The notes under the pieces: generated by a model
The model's database searches: none
The model's input: only the letters and a program-made list of their open reading frames with translations
What the model was told of the DNA's origin: nothing
Part shown: positions 1-8,309 of the stretch, in pieces
Position numbering within the stretch: position 1 is the stretch's first letter
Layout: each line of letters starts with the position of its first letter
Translations under genes and position numbers: made by a program
Assembly: GCF_022063185.1 (NCBI RefSeq)
Contig: NZ_CP091913.1
Coordinates: 1,488,001-1,552,000, forward strand
Direction: 5' to 3'
Length of the DNA: 64,000 nt
From: Nostoc sp. UHCC 0870
Lineage (GTDB): Bacteria > Cyanobacteriota > Cyanobacteriia > Cyanobacteriales > Nostocaceae

Positions 1-116
1 TCTCAACAACTTTTCATTAATGACAGAGAATGAGATTGCGGCATAGCCATAGTAGTATAGTGAACAATCACACTCTCCAAAAATATAATAGGAAAGCTTA
101 AGTTCAAACTTATAAC

Positions 117-371
117 CTAAACTACATCTGCGATGGTCTTAGCTCTATTAACTTTGAGACTATAACCCATCCATTCAGTACCTCTTAAGGCATGAATCGC
201 TGCTATCTCTTCAGTATCAGTTTCCATTTCTATAACTGCAAATCCCCTCTTATTACCCATTTTATGGTTCGTAGACACTAAAATTCGCTTCACAGATCCA
301 TACTTTAAAAAAAACTGTCTGATATCATGATCTTCCACTTTATGAGATAGATTACCGATATAAACGGACAT
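117..371 (-). CDS. RRM-type RNA-binding protein
   Basis: This 84-residue protein is a single RNA recognition motif. RNP2 (VYIGNL) is at residues 3-8 and RNP1 (RGFAVIEM) at 42-49, each with the aromatic positions that stack on RNA bases. It lacks the glycine-rich tail of the cold-induced cyanobacterial Rbp proteins, so it belongs to the short tail-less type. Such proteins bind single-stranded RNA in the cytoplasm, but the specific targets cannot be read from sequence. AGGAG lies 7 bases before the ATG and supports this start. It is transcribed alone, away from the window edge. Confidence 0.9.
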   Translation of the reverse strand: MSVYIGNLSHKVEDHDIRQFFLKYGSVKRILVSTNHKMGNKRGFAVIEMETDTEEIAAIHALRGTEWMGYSLKVNRAKTIADVV

Positions 372-722
372 AGGGTATCTCCTAATTCTAATCAGGGTAT
401 GATTGATATGTAAATAATGCCACTGTTTTAAAACCAGATATCGTTGATGATAATGGTGTCATTTACATCATTAATATAGTGTTGATTCCTAACTAAGCAA
501 ACGGATAAACAACACTATTTATAAGGCAGTAAATATAGATAATTACTGCCTAGTACAATAAGATAAAAGTCACAATTCAATCAGACAGGGACTTTATTTT
601 CTCTGGAATGTACTTGATGTATCAAATCACTCAACTCACTTGGCTGTTAACCTTTCCCTAGAGCATCTTGATTTGGAGTGTAGTGGGAAAACTGGAAAAA
701 GTGTAATTCGTTGTTGTAGCTA
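372..722. other. Intergenic stretch upstream of the RRM gene
   Basis: No convincing gene was seen on either strand. The stretch is AT-rich and probably holds the promoter and leader of the RRM gene. Related cyanobacterial rbp genes often have long regulated leaders, but nothing here identifies one directly. Confidence 0.4.
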
Positions 723-827
723 TTAACCTAAACCATCATATCTATTTGGATCTTTTTTATCCTTTTTTTTATCAGGATCTTTTTTAGGTTTTTTGGCTTC
801 TTTGTTACCCTTTTTTTCCTTAGACAT
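723..827 (-). CDS. 34-residue lysine-rich small protein (KGNKE type)
   Basis: This short gene encodes 34 residues beginning MSKEKKGNKEAKKPKK and ending in NRYDGLG. About half the residues are lysine and most of the rest are Asp, Pro or Gly, so the product is very basic and probably disordered. A clear ribosome site, GGAGAG, stands about 6 bases before the ATG, and the frame closes with TAA. I recall short proteins with a KGNKE-KKPKK core in many bacteria, but no function is established and I do not assign one. It lies between the RRM gene and the ApcA paralogue, all on the same strand. Confidence 0.7.
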   Translation of the reverse strand: MSKEKKGNKEAKKPKKDPDKKKDKKDPNRYDGLG

Positions 828-966
828 GATGACTCTCCATTGTAGTAATAAGTAAAGTAGCTATAAGGTGGTGTATTTCTACCTTATGCAATATTTCGTC
901 AAACTTTAGCCAAAATTTTTTAAAACATAATTACCACCCCCCCCATTAATCAAAAATGTCATTACC

Positions 967-1452
967 TTACTGGAGTCCAGCGATTAGGTAGTCGAAATAA
1001 CCGCCTACTTCATTAGCGTCTTCTCCAGACATCATTGAGGTAGCAATACTCTTCATCGCACGGATACTTTCAGAAACAGCTGCAATCGAAGTACCAAGAG
1101 ACCTGTACATTTCACGCGCGCCACTAACCCCAATCTCTTGAATTGGAGTAGAATCCCCAGCTACAATACTGTAAGTAATCAAGCGTAGGTAGTAATCCAT
1201 ATCTCGTAGACAAGTTGCCGTCATTTCCTGACCATAAGCATTCCCACCGGGTGAGATAATATCTGGACGCTTTTGAAACAGTTGGTTTCCAGAGAGTTTA
1301 ACAATACGCTCCCGATTTTCAGTTAAAATCTGAACAAGGCGCAGACGACTTTCACCACTCTTAATAAAGCTTTTGATTGACCCTAATTCACCAGGGCTAA
1401 GATATCGAGCTTCTATATCTGCACTAAGAATTGACTTTATAATCAGGCTCAT
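967..1452 (-). CDS. Allophycocyanin alpha-chain paralogue (ApcA-like)
   Basis: This 161-residue protein is an allophycocyanin alpha-type subunit with the globin-like phycobiliprotein fold. Cys81, in the TATCLRD segment, is the expected phycocyanobilin attachment site. The PGGNAYG and YYLRLITY segments are typical of the family. It is much closer to ApcA than the ApcD gene in this window is, yet it stands alone rather than beside apcE, apcB and apcC. It is therefore probably a second copy that substitutes in the phycobilisome core under particular light or cell-type conditions; that role is inference. The start follows an AT-rich leader with AGGAAT upstream. Confidence 0.88.
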   Translation of the reverse strand: MSLIIKSILSADIEARYLSPGELGSIKSFIKSGESRLRLVQILTENRERIVKLSGNQLFQKRPDIISPGGNAYGQEMTATCLRDMDYYLRLITYSIVAGDSTPIQEIGVSGAREMYRSLGTSIAAVSESIRAMKSIATSMMSGEDANEVGGYFDYLIAGLQ

Positions 1453-1734
1453 TAAATAATTCCTTCAAAAAAACTATGTTCGATTCACTCTATTAAAATT
1501 CTAGAGTTTGCTTAATAGACTAAGATAAAGCCTCTATTTAAAGGTTGAAATTCCTATACCTGATTCCTGCCAAATCTGCCTGCCTAAGATTTATTTATCT
1601 GGCTGTATATACATTTAAAATTTCTTTAGCACCCATCTTGGCTGCCTTTCAATGTGTAATTTTATTCTTTGCTTTCTATTCATATCATAGCAGTATATTT
1701 TCATAAATACTTTATATAAGTAAAACCCATCACT

Positions 1735-1851
1735 TTAGGATGAGAGGATACTTGCTTCTACTGCTTTGAGTCCGACTATTACACATTGTTCAACGAGTAA
1801 ATCGACGCGAAAACCTCTGTCTAAACGAGTGTTGTCATAAACAACAGGTAA
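1735..1851 (-). pseudogene. Fragment of a GxxExxY-family protein
   Basis: The reverse strand reads about 38 residues with VYDNTRLDRGFRVDLLVE and then VGLKAVEASILSS before a TAA. This matches the C-terminal half of GxxExxY proteins, whose usual motif is LDxGYRIDLLVE...LKAVE (PD-(D/E)XK nuclease-like fold). There is no start codon or N-terminal half, and the upstream DNA is palindromic repeat. This is a decayed remnant. Confidence 0.7.
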
Positions 1852-1995
1852 CTCCCCGCACCGCCCTACCCTTCAACGCTCCGCGAACGGGACGGTGTGG
1901 GGCTGCTAGCGGGAATAGCTCAAAGCCTCGCTACCACTCACAGCACTTGGAACTCTTCATTTTTAACTTTTGCGTAGTAGTGCTAGTGCGATCGC
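1852..1995. repeat. GC-rich dispersed repeat remnants
   Basis: The stretch contains cgctccgcgaacgggac-type sequence and a HIP1-related motif (gcgatcgcc near 1988). No gene is visible. The gap 1453-1734 beyond the GxxExxY fragment is AT-rich and holds only the leader of the ApcA-like gene. Confidence 0.4.
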
Positions 1996-3339
1996 CTATA
2001 AGATTATCCCGTTATATCGAAAAACATTATCCCAAACGTAATCAATCACTGCTTTAGCATCATCCAAGGGAAGAACTTGACAAGCCCCCTGGTGATCATA
2101 GGTGAGTAAAGGTATTTCTAGGGAATCGTCTGTTATTTTACTATTCTGCACTACTTGACCATGAATATTTTCTAGATTGTCCAGAGGCCCTTGAATATCA
2201 AAGTTAATCGTTGTACCTAGTTTATTCTCCATCCAAGTTTCGATGTGATCATCTAATTGCTGAGGGTTTAATGGTGTGGGGCTGGTAAGTAAGTGGTAGT
2301 ATACCAGAATAATTTCCTTACATTCTTCTTCTTCTGCTAATTCAATAAACATTTGAAAGACACTGGCATTGTTAGCTAAATTCTTGAAAAATAGCGTATC
2401 TGTAACATATTTTTGAAATTTAATTTTTTTATTCTTGTAGTTAGTGTATTGTTTAAAGGCGAATCCACCCAAAGTAATAGTTAATGATAAAGTTGCCACC
2501 AAAACAGGCATGACATTTCGGACTTGTTCTAAGTCTACATTTAATGATTCAACCAGAAATGGTACATTCAATACTATAAAAATTGCGGCAACTAGCAATA
2601 ATAAATTAGGTAACGTTCTTAATATTAGCGGAATTGCCGACCCAATCGCTGGAATGCCAAAAAGTAATCTATCTTTCCATGTCATGCTTGTTTCGACGTT
2701 AGGAAAGAGTAAGTCAACATCTAGTTTGGGAATATTTTTGTAGAAATAAACATACATCTTACCAGGAATAAATTTCAAATCTTGATTTTTTTTCTTCTTG
2801 GCACGGAAGTAAGCGGCTTCTTTAAATTTTACTAATAAAACAATCCTTTCAAAAATATCAATTATCTTTTCTTTTTTCCAAAAAAACAATTTTTTTCCTA
2901 GAATTGTTTTACAATTATCACCGCGATAGTAACACAAAAAGCGGTCAAAATCATCAAAATTTACTTGAGTTGTCAAATCAATTAGAGATTTAGTTGTTAG
3001 TGCTTGTTTGATAATTGATTCAGGTAAAGGCATATAATTGGCTCTTTCCACAATATGCTCAAAGCTATTAACGACATTCAACTCCATGTCATCATATTGC
3101 TCAAATGTCGGTGGAGTTATTGGTTGAATATCTGCATTGGGGTTAAAGGGTACGTAATTATCTTTGATAGTTTCTAAGGTTCTGTGGAAGCGAAAGTGAT
3201 AGTATGCAATGAGAATTTTGCAGAAATCTTGAAATTTTTGGGCATCAGTCTCATTTAGCTGACCATCTTGCAAGCAAAGTTTGATAATATCGCTGCGAGT
3301 GTAGGGAATGAATGCCTCTCGATTTGCGTAAACAGCCAT
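1996..3339 (-). CDS. DUF3754 (TMEM143-like) membrane protein
   Basis: This 447-residue protein resembles the DUF3754 family, related to eukaryotic TMEM143 and common in cyanobacteria. The N-terminal two fifths are soluble. A segment rich in FFWKKEK marks the middle. Two strong hydrophobic helices follow, around residues 230-258 (PLILRTLPNLLLLVAAIFIV) and 275-295 (VMPVLVATLSLTITLGGFAF), and a soluble tail carries an EEEECKE patch. The function of the family is unknown; membrane attachment is the only property clearly shown. It starts at an ATG shortly after an AT-rich leader and appears monocistronic. Confidence 0.75.
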   Translation of the reverse strand: MAVYANREAFIPYTRSDIIKLCLQDGQLNETDAQKFQDFCKILIAYYHFRFHRTLETIKDNYVPFNPNADIQPITPPTFEQYDDMELNVVNSFEHIVERANYMPLPESIIKQALTTKSLIDLTTQVNFDDFDRFLCYYRGDNCKTILGKKLFFWKKEKIIDIFERIVLLVKFKEAAYFRAKKKKNQDLKFIPGKMYVYFYKNIPKLDVDLLFPNVETSMTWKDRLLFGIPAIGSAIPLILRTLPNLLLLVAAIFIVLNVPFLVESLNVDLEQVRNVMPVLVATLSLTITLGGFAFKQYTNYKNKKIKFQKYVTDTLFFKNLANNASVFQMFIELAEEEECKEIILVYYHLLTSPTPLNPQQLDDHIETWMENKLGTTINFDIQGPLDNLENIHGQVVQNSKITDDSLEIPLLTYDHQGACQVLPLDDAKAVIDYVWDNVFRYNGIIL

Positions 3340-3482
3340 GTTAAAACATTAATCGGAATCTAACTAAATGGGTTTGCCAAACCCCACAAAAACGGCAACC
3401 ATGAGACATGATGTCTTCATTGACAACTTAATTCTAGTATTTTGAGTGGTAAATCTAGCAATTTTTCTGGAGTAGAGAGTGT

Positions 3483-5228
3483 TTATTCCACTCCACGACG
3501 ATGGTTAGCAGCTTGCATTAACAAAGAATCAGCAAAAGCGATCGCATCACTTGCAGACTTACCACCGGCTAACTGTGCTAATTCCTCTCGGCGAGTGGTC
3601 AAATCATCCAAGTTCGTGACACGCACCACAGTACGCTGTTCAGTGTTGCCATTGTCTGCTTTCTTACCTTTACCTTGAGTAATAGTTTGCTTATTCACCC
3701 GAAAGTGTTGATCTGCCATAGCGGCTACTAAGGGTTGGTGAGTCACACATAATACTTGATGATGTTGACTAAGCTGGTGTAATTTTTCTGCTATTGCTTG
3801 CGCTACCCTCCCCGACACACCCACGTCAATTTCATCAAATACCAGCGTCCCCGCCGCATCAGCTTGAGTAAAACAAGCCTTCAGCGCGAGTAAAAACCGG
3901 CTCATTTCACCCCCAGAAGCAATTTCTGTCAATGGTTGCAATGGTTCGCCGGGATTGGGACTAAACATAAAGGTGATCTTGTCTGCACCCGCAGCAGTTG
4001 GCGCAGTGGGGACAATTTGTACTTGAAACTTTACCTTTTCCATCGCCAAGGGTTTGAGTTCCGAGATTAAGCGAGATTCTAGAGTAGCGGCGGTTTTTTG
4101 ACGTAGCTTAGTTAATTTTTCACAAGCTTGAGTTAATTTTTCCAAACTAGCTTGTTCTTGCTGTTCTAAACTTTCAATAGATTGTTCACTATCATTGAGT
4201 TCTGCTAATTCCCCATTGATGCGTTGATAATAGGCGATCGCTTCTGTCAGTGTAGGGCCATACTTGCGGACAATTTGTTTTAATTCCCGGATGCGTTCTT
4301 CTACTTCCTCTAACCTTTGGGGGTCAGCTTCTAAATTTTCCCCATAGGCGTTGATTTGTCGCGCTACTTCTGTTAATGCTGTTTGAGCATCTCTAATTAA
4401 ATCTAACAGTGGTTGCAGTTGGGTATCATACTCCACCATGTGATTTAATGTAGCTTCACTGTCGCCCAACAGGTCGCCGGCGGCTGGGGTTTCGTCGTCG
4501 TTTTGATACAAAGCTTGGTAAACTTTGTAACTCATCTGTTGCAAATCAACAACATGATTCAGGCGTTCTCGTTCTTGCTGGAGTTGTTCTAATTCCTGGG
4601 GGTCGTTGAGGTTGGCTGTAGTTAATTCCTGGACTTGATAGGTGAGTAAATCCAGTTGTTGTAAGCGTTCCCGTTCCGAGGTGCGGCGTTTTTCTAGGCT
4701 GCTGTGGGCTTGTTGGTAAGCACTAAAGGCTGAGGTGATGAGTTGACGCTGCTTAATTAAAGCTTCACCGCCATACATATCTAACCAATCACGGACTTGG
4801 GCGGCTTGTCCGACTTGGACAGTTTGACCTTGGGCAGTAATTTCCACCAAGCGATCGCGCAATTCTGTTAAAATTCGACGGTTGACCAATACACCATTCA
4901 CCCGCGATCGACTGCGGATATTACTAGAAGTGACTGTAATTTCTCGGCTAATAACTATAGAACTATCATCAATTAAATCTATTTCTTGTTCCGTCAACCA
5001 AGCTGCTAAAGGCGTTGTTGAGGCAAAAGTTCCTTCCACCATTGCCCTAACAGTCCCCGTGCGAATAGCGCGACTAGAGACTTTTCCGCCTAAAATAGCA
5101 TCTATAGCGTCTAAAATAATCGATTTTCCCGCGCCGGTTTCACCTGTCAATACATTCAGTCCCGCGCCAAATTCTAGTTCTAGTTGATCAATCAGGGCAA
5201 AGTTCTCAATTCGCAAGCAGAGCAACAT
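3483..5228 (-). CDS. recN: DNA repair protein RecN
   Basis: RecN is an SMC-like ATPase that acts at double-strand breaks in recombinational repair. In the 581-residue form chosen here, Walker A (GETGAGKS) is at residues 29-36. A long coiled-coil middle follows, then the ABC signature (ASGGEMSRF) and Walker B (LVFDEIDVGVSG). The frame stays open 44 codons further upstream, but that extension is only the translation of a tandem heptamer-type repeat (LSPVPCP...). The ATG at 5228, which directly precedes LLCLRIENFALID as in other RecN proteins, is therefore the real start. Length is normal for the family. Confidence 0.95.
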   Translation of the reverse strand: MLLCLRIENFALIDQLELEFGAGLNVLTGETGAGKSIILDAIDAILGGKVSSRAIRTGTVRAMVEGTFASTTPLAAWLTEQEIDLIDDSSIVISREITVTSSNIRSRSRVNGVLVNRRILTELRDRLVEITAQGQTVQVGQAAQVRDWLDMYGGEALIKQRQLITSAFSAYQQAHSSLEKRRTSERERLQQLDLLTYQVQELTTANLNDPQELEQLQQERERLNHVVDLQQMSYKVYQALYQNDDETPAAGDLLGDSEATLNHMVEYDTQLQPLLDLIRDAQTALTEVARQINAYGENLEADPQRLEEVEERIRELKQIVRKYGPTLTEAIAYYQRINGELAELNDSEQSIESLEQQEQASLEKLTQACEKLTKLRQKTAATLESRLISELKPLAMEKVKFQVQIVPTAPTAAGADKITFMFSPNPGEPLQPLTEIASGGEMSRFLLALKACFTQADAAGTLVFDEIDVGVSGRVAQAIAEKLHQLSQHHQVLCVTHQPLVAAMADQHFRVNKQTITQGKGKKADNGNTEQRTVVRVTNLDDLTTRREELAQLAGGKSASDAIAFADSLLMQAANHRRGVE

Positions 5229-5249
5229 CAGAACAAAGTCTCCAGGAAA

Positions 5250-5356
5250 GGGAACAGGGGATAGGGGACAGGGGACAGGGGACAGATAACAGGGGACAGG
5301 TGACAGGGGACAGGGGACAGGGGACAGGGGACAGGGGACAGGTGACAGGTGACAGA
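5250..5356. repeat. STRR-type tandem repeat (ggggaca units)
   Basis: More than ten copies of a 7-8 base unit (ggggacag, with ggtgacag variants) sit directly upstream of recN. Such short tandemly repeated repetitive sequences are typical of heterocystous cyanobacteria. The repeat is open in the recN frame and falsely extends the gene. Confidence 0.9.
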
Positions 5357-5501
5357 ACAAAGCGATTTGAAGTTACAGGAGGTTAAGCAGGATTTTTGAG
5401 AATCGCCAAATACCTACTACCATTGAACTAGCAAGCACATTTTAGTGTAACAAAAAAGTCAATGCTCATTAGTCGTTAGTCATTAATTACTCTCCTTATG
5501 T

Positions 5502-5531
5502 CCCAATCCCCAATCCCCAATCCCCAATCCC
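5502..5531. repeat. STRR heptamer (cccaatc)
   Basis: Four to five copies of the heptamer ccccaat lie between the recN leader and the UbiB-type gene. It is a classic STRR unit of Nostocales. Confidence 0.85.
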
Positions 5532-5568
5532 TAGTTATTTAATTTTGACTTGATTTATTGCGAATTAC

Positions 5569-5656
5569 GTAAAGCCTGCGGCATAGCTGCGCTTAGAGCG
5601 GAGCGGGACGTTAGTCCATTACAAATTACGAATTACGAATTACGAATTACGAATTG
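5569..5656. repeat. Composite dispersed repeat with attacga units
   Basis: A gtaaagcctgcggcatagctg...gcgggacgttagtccatta block is followed by tandem attacga heptamers. The same pair of modules recurs at 27320-27413, 38361-38428 and 58690-58820, and part of it appears near 33640-33690 in the other orientation. It is non-coding. Confidence 0.8.
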
Positions 5657-5744
5657 GATTTGTTCCCAATCTTAAGAAATACGAAATATTTTAAACATAT
5701 TGTTACAATACTTAACAGACTCAATCCCACTGGTGGCTTTTTCT

Positions 5745-7721
5745 ATGATTGTTAAGACACTTCCCACAGACTCCCGACCGATTGAGGGTGAACTGCAAGT
5801 TACAGAACAGGCGACGCTAACAAAAATTGTTGAACCTGAGATATTAAGTTACAACCCGGCGGAAATAGCAGCCCATTATCAAGCTAGACCTTGGCAAGTT
5901 ATCGGGCGTATTTTCGCAGTTTTAGGGCCTACTATATCCTTTGTTTTGGGGTTGTGGTGGGATCTCAAACGGGGAGTTGTCGTCAAAAATGACCAGCGTC
6001 GAGCAATTCAATTAAGAGAATTACTAACCCAGTTGGGGCCTGCTTACATCAAAATTGGGCAAGCTTTATCCACTAGACCAGATTTAGTTCCTCCCCTATA
6101 TCTAGAAGAACTCACAAGATTACAAGACCAATTACCGGCTTTTCCTAACGAAATCGCCTACCAGTTTATTGAAGAAGAACTAGGAAACCCACCTGAAGAG
6201 GTTTACGCTGAACTCTCAGCCATGCCGATCGCAGCTGCTTCTTTAGGTCAAGTTTATAAAGGTAAACTAAAAACTGGGGAAGAAGTAGCGGTGAAAATCC
6301 AGCGTCCTGACTTAAGGGAACGCATCACTATTGACTTATATATTTTAAGAGGCCTAGCGGCTTGGGTACAGAAAAAAGTCAAGCGTGTACGCAGTGACTT
6401 AGTTGGGATTTTAGATGAATTAGGCGATCGCATTTTTGAAGAAATGGATTATATCCATGAAGGCGAAAATGCCGAACGGTTTTTTGAATTATACGGTCAC
6501 ATTAAAGAGATTTACGTACCGAAAATATACTGGCAATATACTAACCGTCGTGTATTAACGATGGAGTGGATTAACGGTACAAAGCTCACCCAAACAGCAG
6601 AAATAGAAGCCCAAGGCATAGATGCGCGGTATTTAATTGAAGTCGGTGTACAGTGTTCTTTACGGCAACTTTTAGAACATGGCTTCTTCCACGCTGACCC
6701 CCATCCAGGTAACTTATTAGCCACACCAGATGGCAAACTAGCTTATCTTGACTTTGGGATGATGAGCGAGATTCAACCGCCCCAACGTTATGGTTTAATA
6801 GAGGCGATCGTCCACGTTGTTAACCGCGACTTTGAAGGACTAGCGCAAGACTACGTTAAACTAGATTTCCTATCTCCAGAAACAGACTTAACGCCAATTA
6901 TTCCCGCCTTCGCCAAAGTATTTGCTAACGCTCAAGGTGCTAGCGTCGCCGAATTTAACATTAAAAGCATCACTGATGACCTCTCAGCCCTGATGTACGA
7001 ATATCCTTTCCGTGTACCCCCCTACTATGCTTTAATTATTCGCTCCTTGGTGACACTGGAAGGCATCGCTATATATATAGATCCCAACTTTAAAGTTCTC
7101 AGTGAAGCATATCCTTACGTTGCCAAACGTCTATTAACCGACCCAGCACCACAATTAAGAATATCACTCCGAGACTTACTGTTTAAAGAGGGTAAATTCC
7201 GGTGGAATCGGTTAGAAAATTTATTAAAGAATGCGCGGAAAAATCAAGACTACGACCTCAATTTAGTAGTTAATCAAGGCGTAGATTTTCTATCTTCTGA
7301 ACGCGGGTCTTTTATTCGTGACAAACTAGTAGATGAGTTTTTAAATGGACTGAATGCTTTAAGCAAAAATGTCCTACATAACTTTACCTATCTACTAAGA
7401 GAAAGAGTAGGTATTACAGCCATCAACGAAACCCCAGGTGCAACAGTTGAGCAACAACAAACCTTAGAACATATCAAAAATATCTCCAATATCTTAAGAG
7501 AAACTCGCGGCTTTGATGCAGCACAACTTGCACCACAAATAGCTCAATTATTAGTAAATCCTGGCGTACAACGTTTAGGTCAGCAAATTACCAATCAATT
7601 GCTACAAAAGGCTACAGTCCGATTACTACGGGAATTGTTAGCAGCAGAAGAAGTTAATAGCAATGAAAAAAGTCAGTTAGCGAAATCTACAAACTTATCT
7701 CTGTCTACCAAAAGACTATAA
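5745..7721 (+). CDS. ABC1/AarF/UbiB-family atypical kinase
   Basis: This 658-residue protein belongs to the ABC1 atypical kinases, which in bacteria and plastids support prenylquinone metabolism. It shows the KxGQ motif (YIKIGQALSTRPD), the alanine-rich nucleotide loop (AAASLGQVY) with VAVKIQRP behind it, the catalytic HADPHPGN loop and the YLDFGMM metal-binding motif. All the hallmark residues are present. The C-terminal part ends in a hydrophilic tail without a clear membrane helix. The ATG at 5745 has GGTGG eight bases upstream; a TTG 15 codons earlier has no ribosome site. The exact substrate is unknown. Confidence 0.9.
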   Translation: MIVKTLPTDSRPIEGELQVTEQATLTKIVEPEILSYNPAEIAAHYQARPWQVIGRIFAVLGPTISFVLGLWWDLKRGVVVKNDQRRAIQLRELLTQLGPAYIKIGQALSTRPDLVPPLYLEELTRLQDQLPAFPNEIAYQFIEEELGNPPEEVYAELSAMPIAAASLGQVYKGKLKTGEEVAVKIQRPDLRERITIDLYILRGLAAWVQKKVKRVRSDLVGILDELGDRIFEEMDYIHEGENAERFFELYGHIKEIYVPKIYWQYTNRRVLTMEWINGTKLTQTAEIEAQGIDARYLIEVGVQCSLRQLLEHGFFHADPHPGNLLATPDGKLAYLDFGMMSEIQPPQRYGLIEAIVHVVNRDFEGLAQDYVKLDFLSPETDLTPIIPAFAKVFANAQGASVAEFNIKSITDDLSALMYEYPFRVPPYYALIIRSLVTLEGIAIYIDPNFKVLSEAYPYVAKRLLTDPAPQLRISLRDLLFKEGKFRWNRLENLLKNARKNQDYDLNLVVNQGVDFLSSERGSFIRDKLVDEFLNGLNALSKNVLHNFTYLLRERVGITAINETPGATVEQQQTLEHIKNISNILRETRGFDAAQLAPQIAQLLVNPGVQRLGQQITNQLLQKATVRLLRELLAAEEVNSNEKSQLAKSTNLSLSTKRL

Positions 7722-7803
7722 ACGTAGGTTGGGTTGACGAAAGGAAACCCAACACATCCCAACGCAAGTTCGATAATTTCTCAATACCTCTCCCCAACGC
7801 TAG

Positions 7804-8158
7804 GGCTACGGTATACACACATCTGGAGGGCTAGGTGCAAAATGTGGTTTGATCCCCCTAAATCCCCCTTTTTAAGGGGGACTTTGAATCTATTCCCCCC
7901 TTTTTAAGCTACGGTGTATACACAAGTCAGATTTTCTTTCTAGATCAAGGTTTTACCCCCCTTAATCCCCCCTTGGAAAGGAGGGAAACCGGAAAATCTA
8001 GTTCCCTCCCCTTTCCAAGGGGAGGGTTAGGGTGGGGTAATTCGAGGACATATAGTGATTCGATAACTTGTGTATACACAGTAGCCTTTTTAAGGGGGGT
8101 TAGGGGGGATCAAAACGATGTGGAATAAGGTTATCAAACTTGTGTATACACCCTAGCC
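7804..8158. mobile_element. MITE, outer copy of a nested pair
   Basis: The ends are inverted repeats: ggctacggtatacacacatct on the left and acttgtgtatacaccctagcc on the right. The interior has a palindromic block of tccccctaaatccccc and aaggggggttagggggga type. It carries no gene. A second element (7908-8086) is inserted within it. The clean outer target duplication is no longer visible. Confidence 0.8.
7908..8086. mobile_element. MITE inserted inside another MITE
   Basis: About 179 bp are bounded by gctacggtgtatacacaagt and its inverse acttgtgtatacacagtagc. A perfect 7-bp duplication, tttttaa, flanks it (7901-7907 and 8087-8093) and lies in the palindromic core of the outer MITE. The interior (ttaccccccttaatcc...ggtggggtaattcgagga) matches the element at 18266-18425. 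It is non-coding and must have been mobilised in trans. Confidence 0.85.
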
Positions 8159-8309
8159 TCGCTTCCTCTTAGGGGGTTAACCCATTCAACAGAGAAACGC
8201 TATAATTGCCAGACTCCCACTATCCCATGAATCATTCCAGACAATCAGAGTCGGGAAAATCGGGCAAAAATACTATAATTTGTAAGCAGCGTCATCTATT
8301 CAACCCAAA

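Noticed and set aside
5250..5356. Possible CRISPR or coding N-terminus of RecN
   Set aside because: The units are 7-8 bp, directly adjacent and without spacers; the encoded peptide is not part of RecN proteins.
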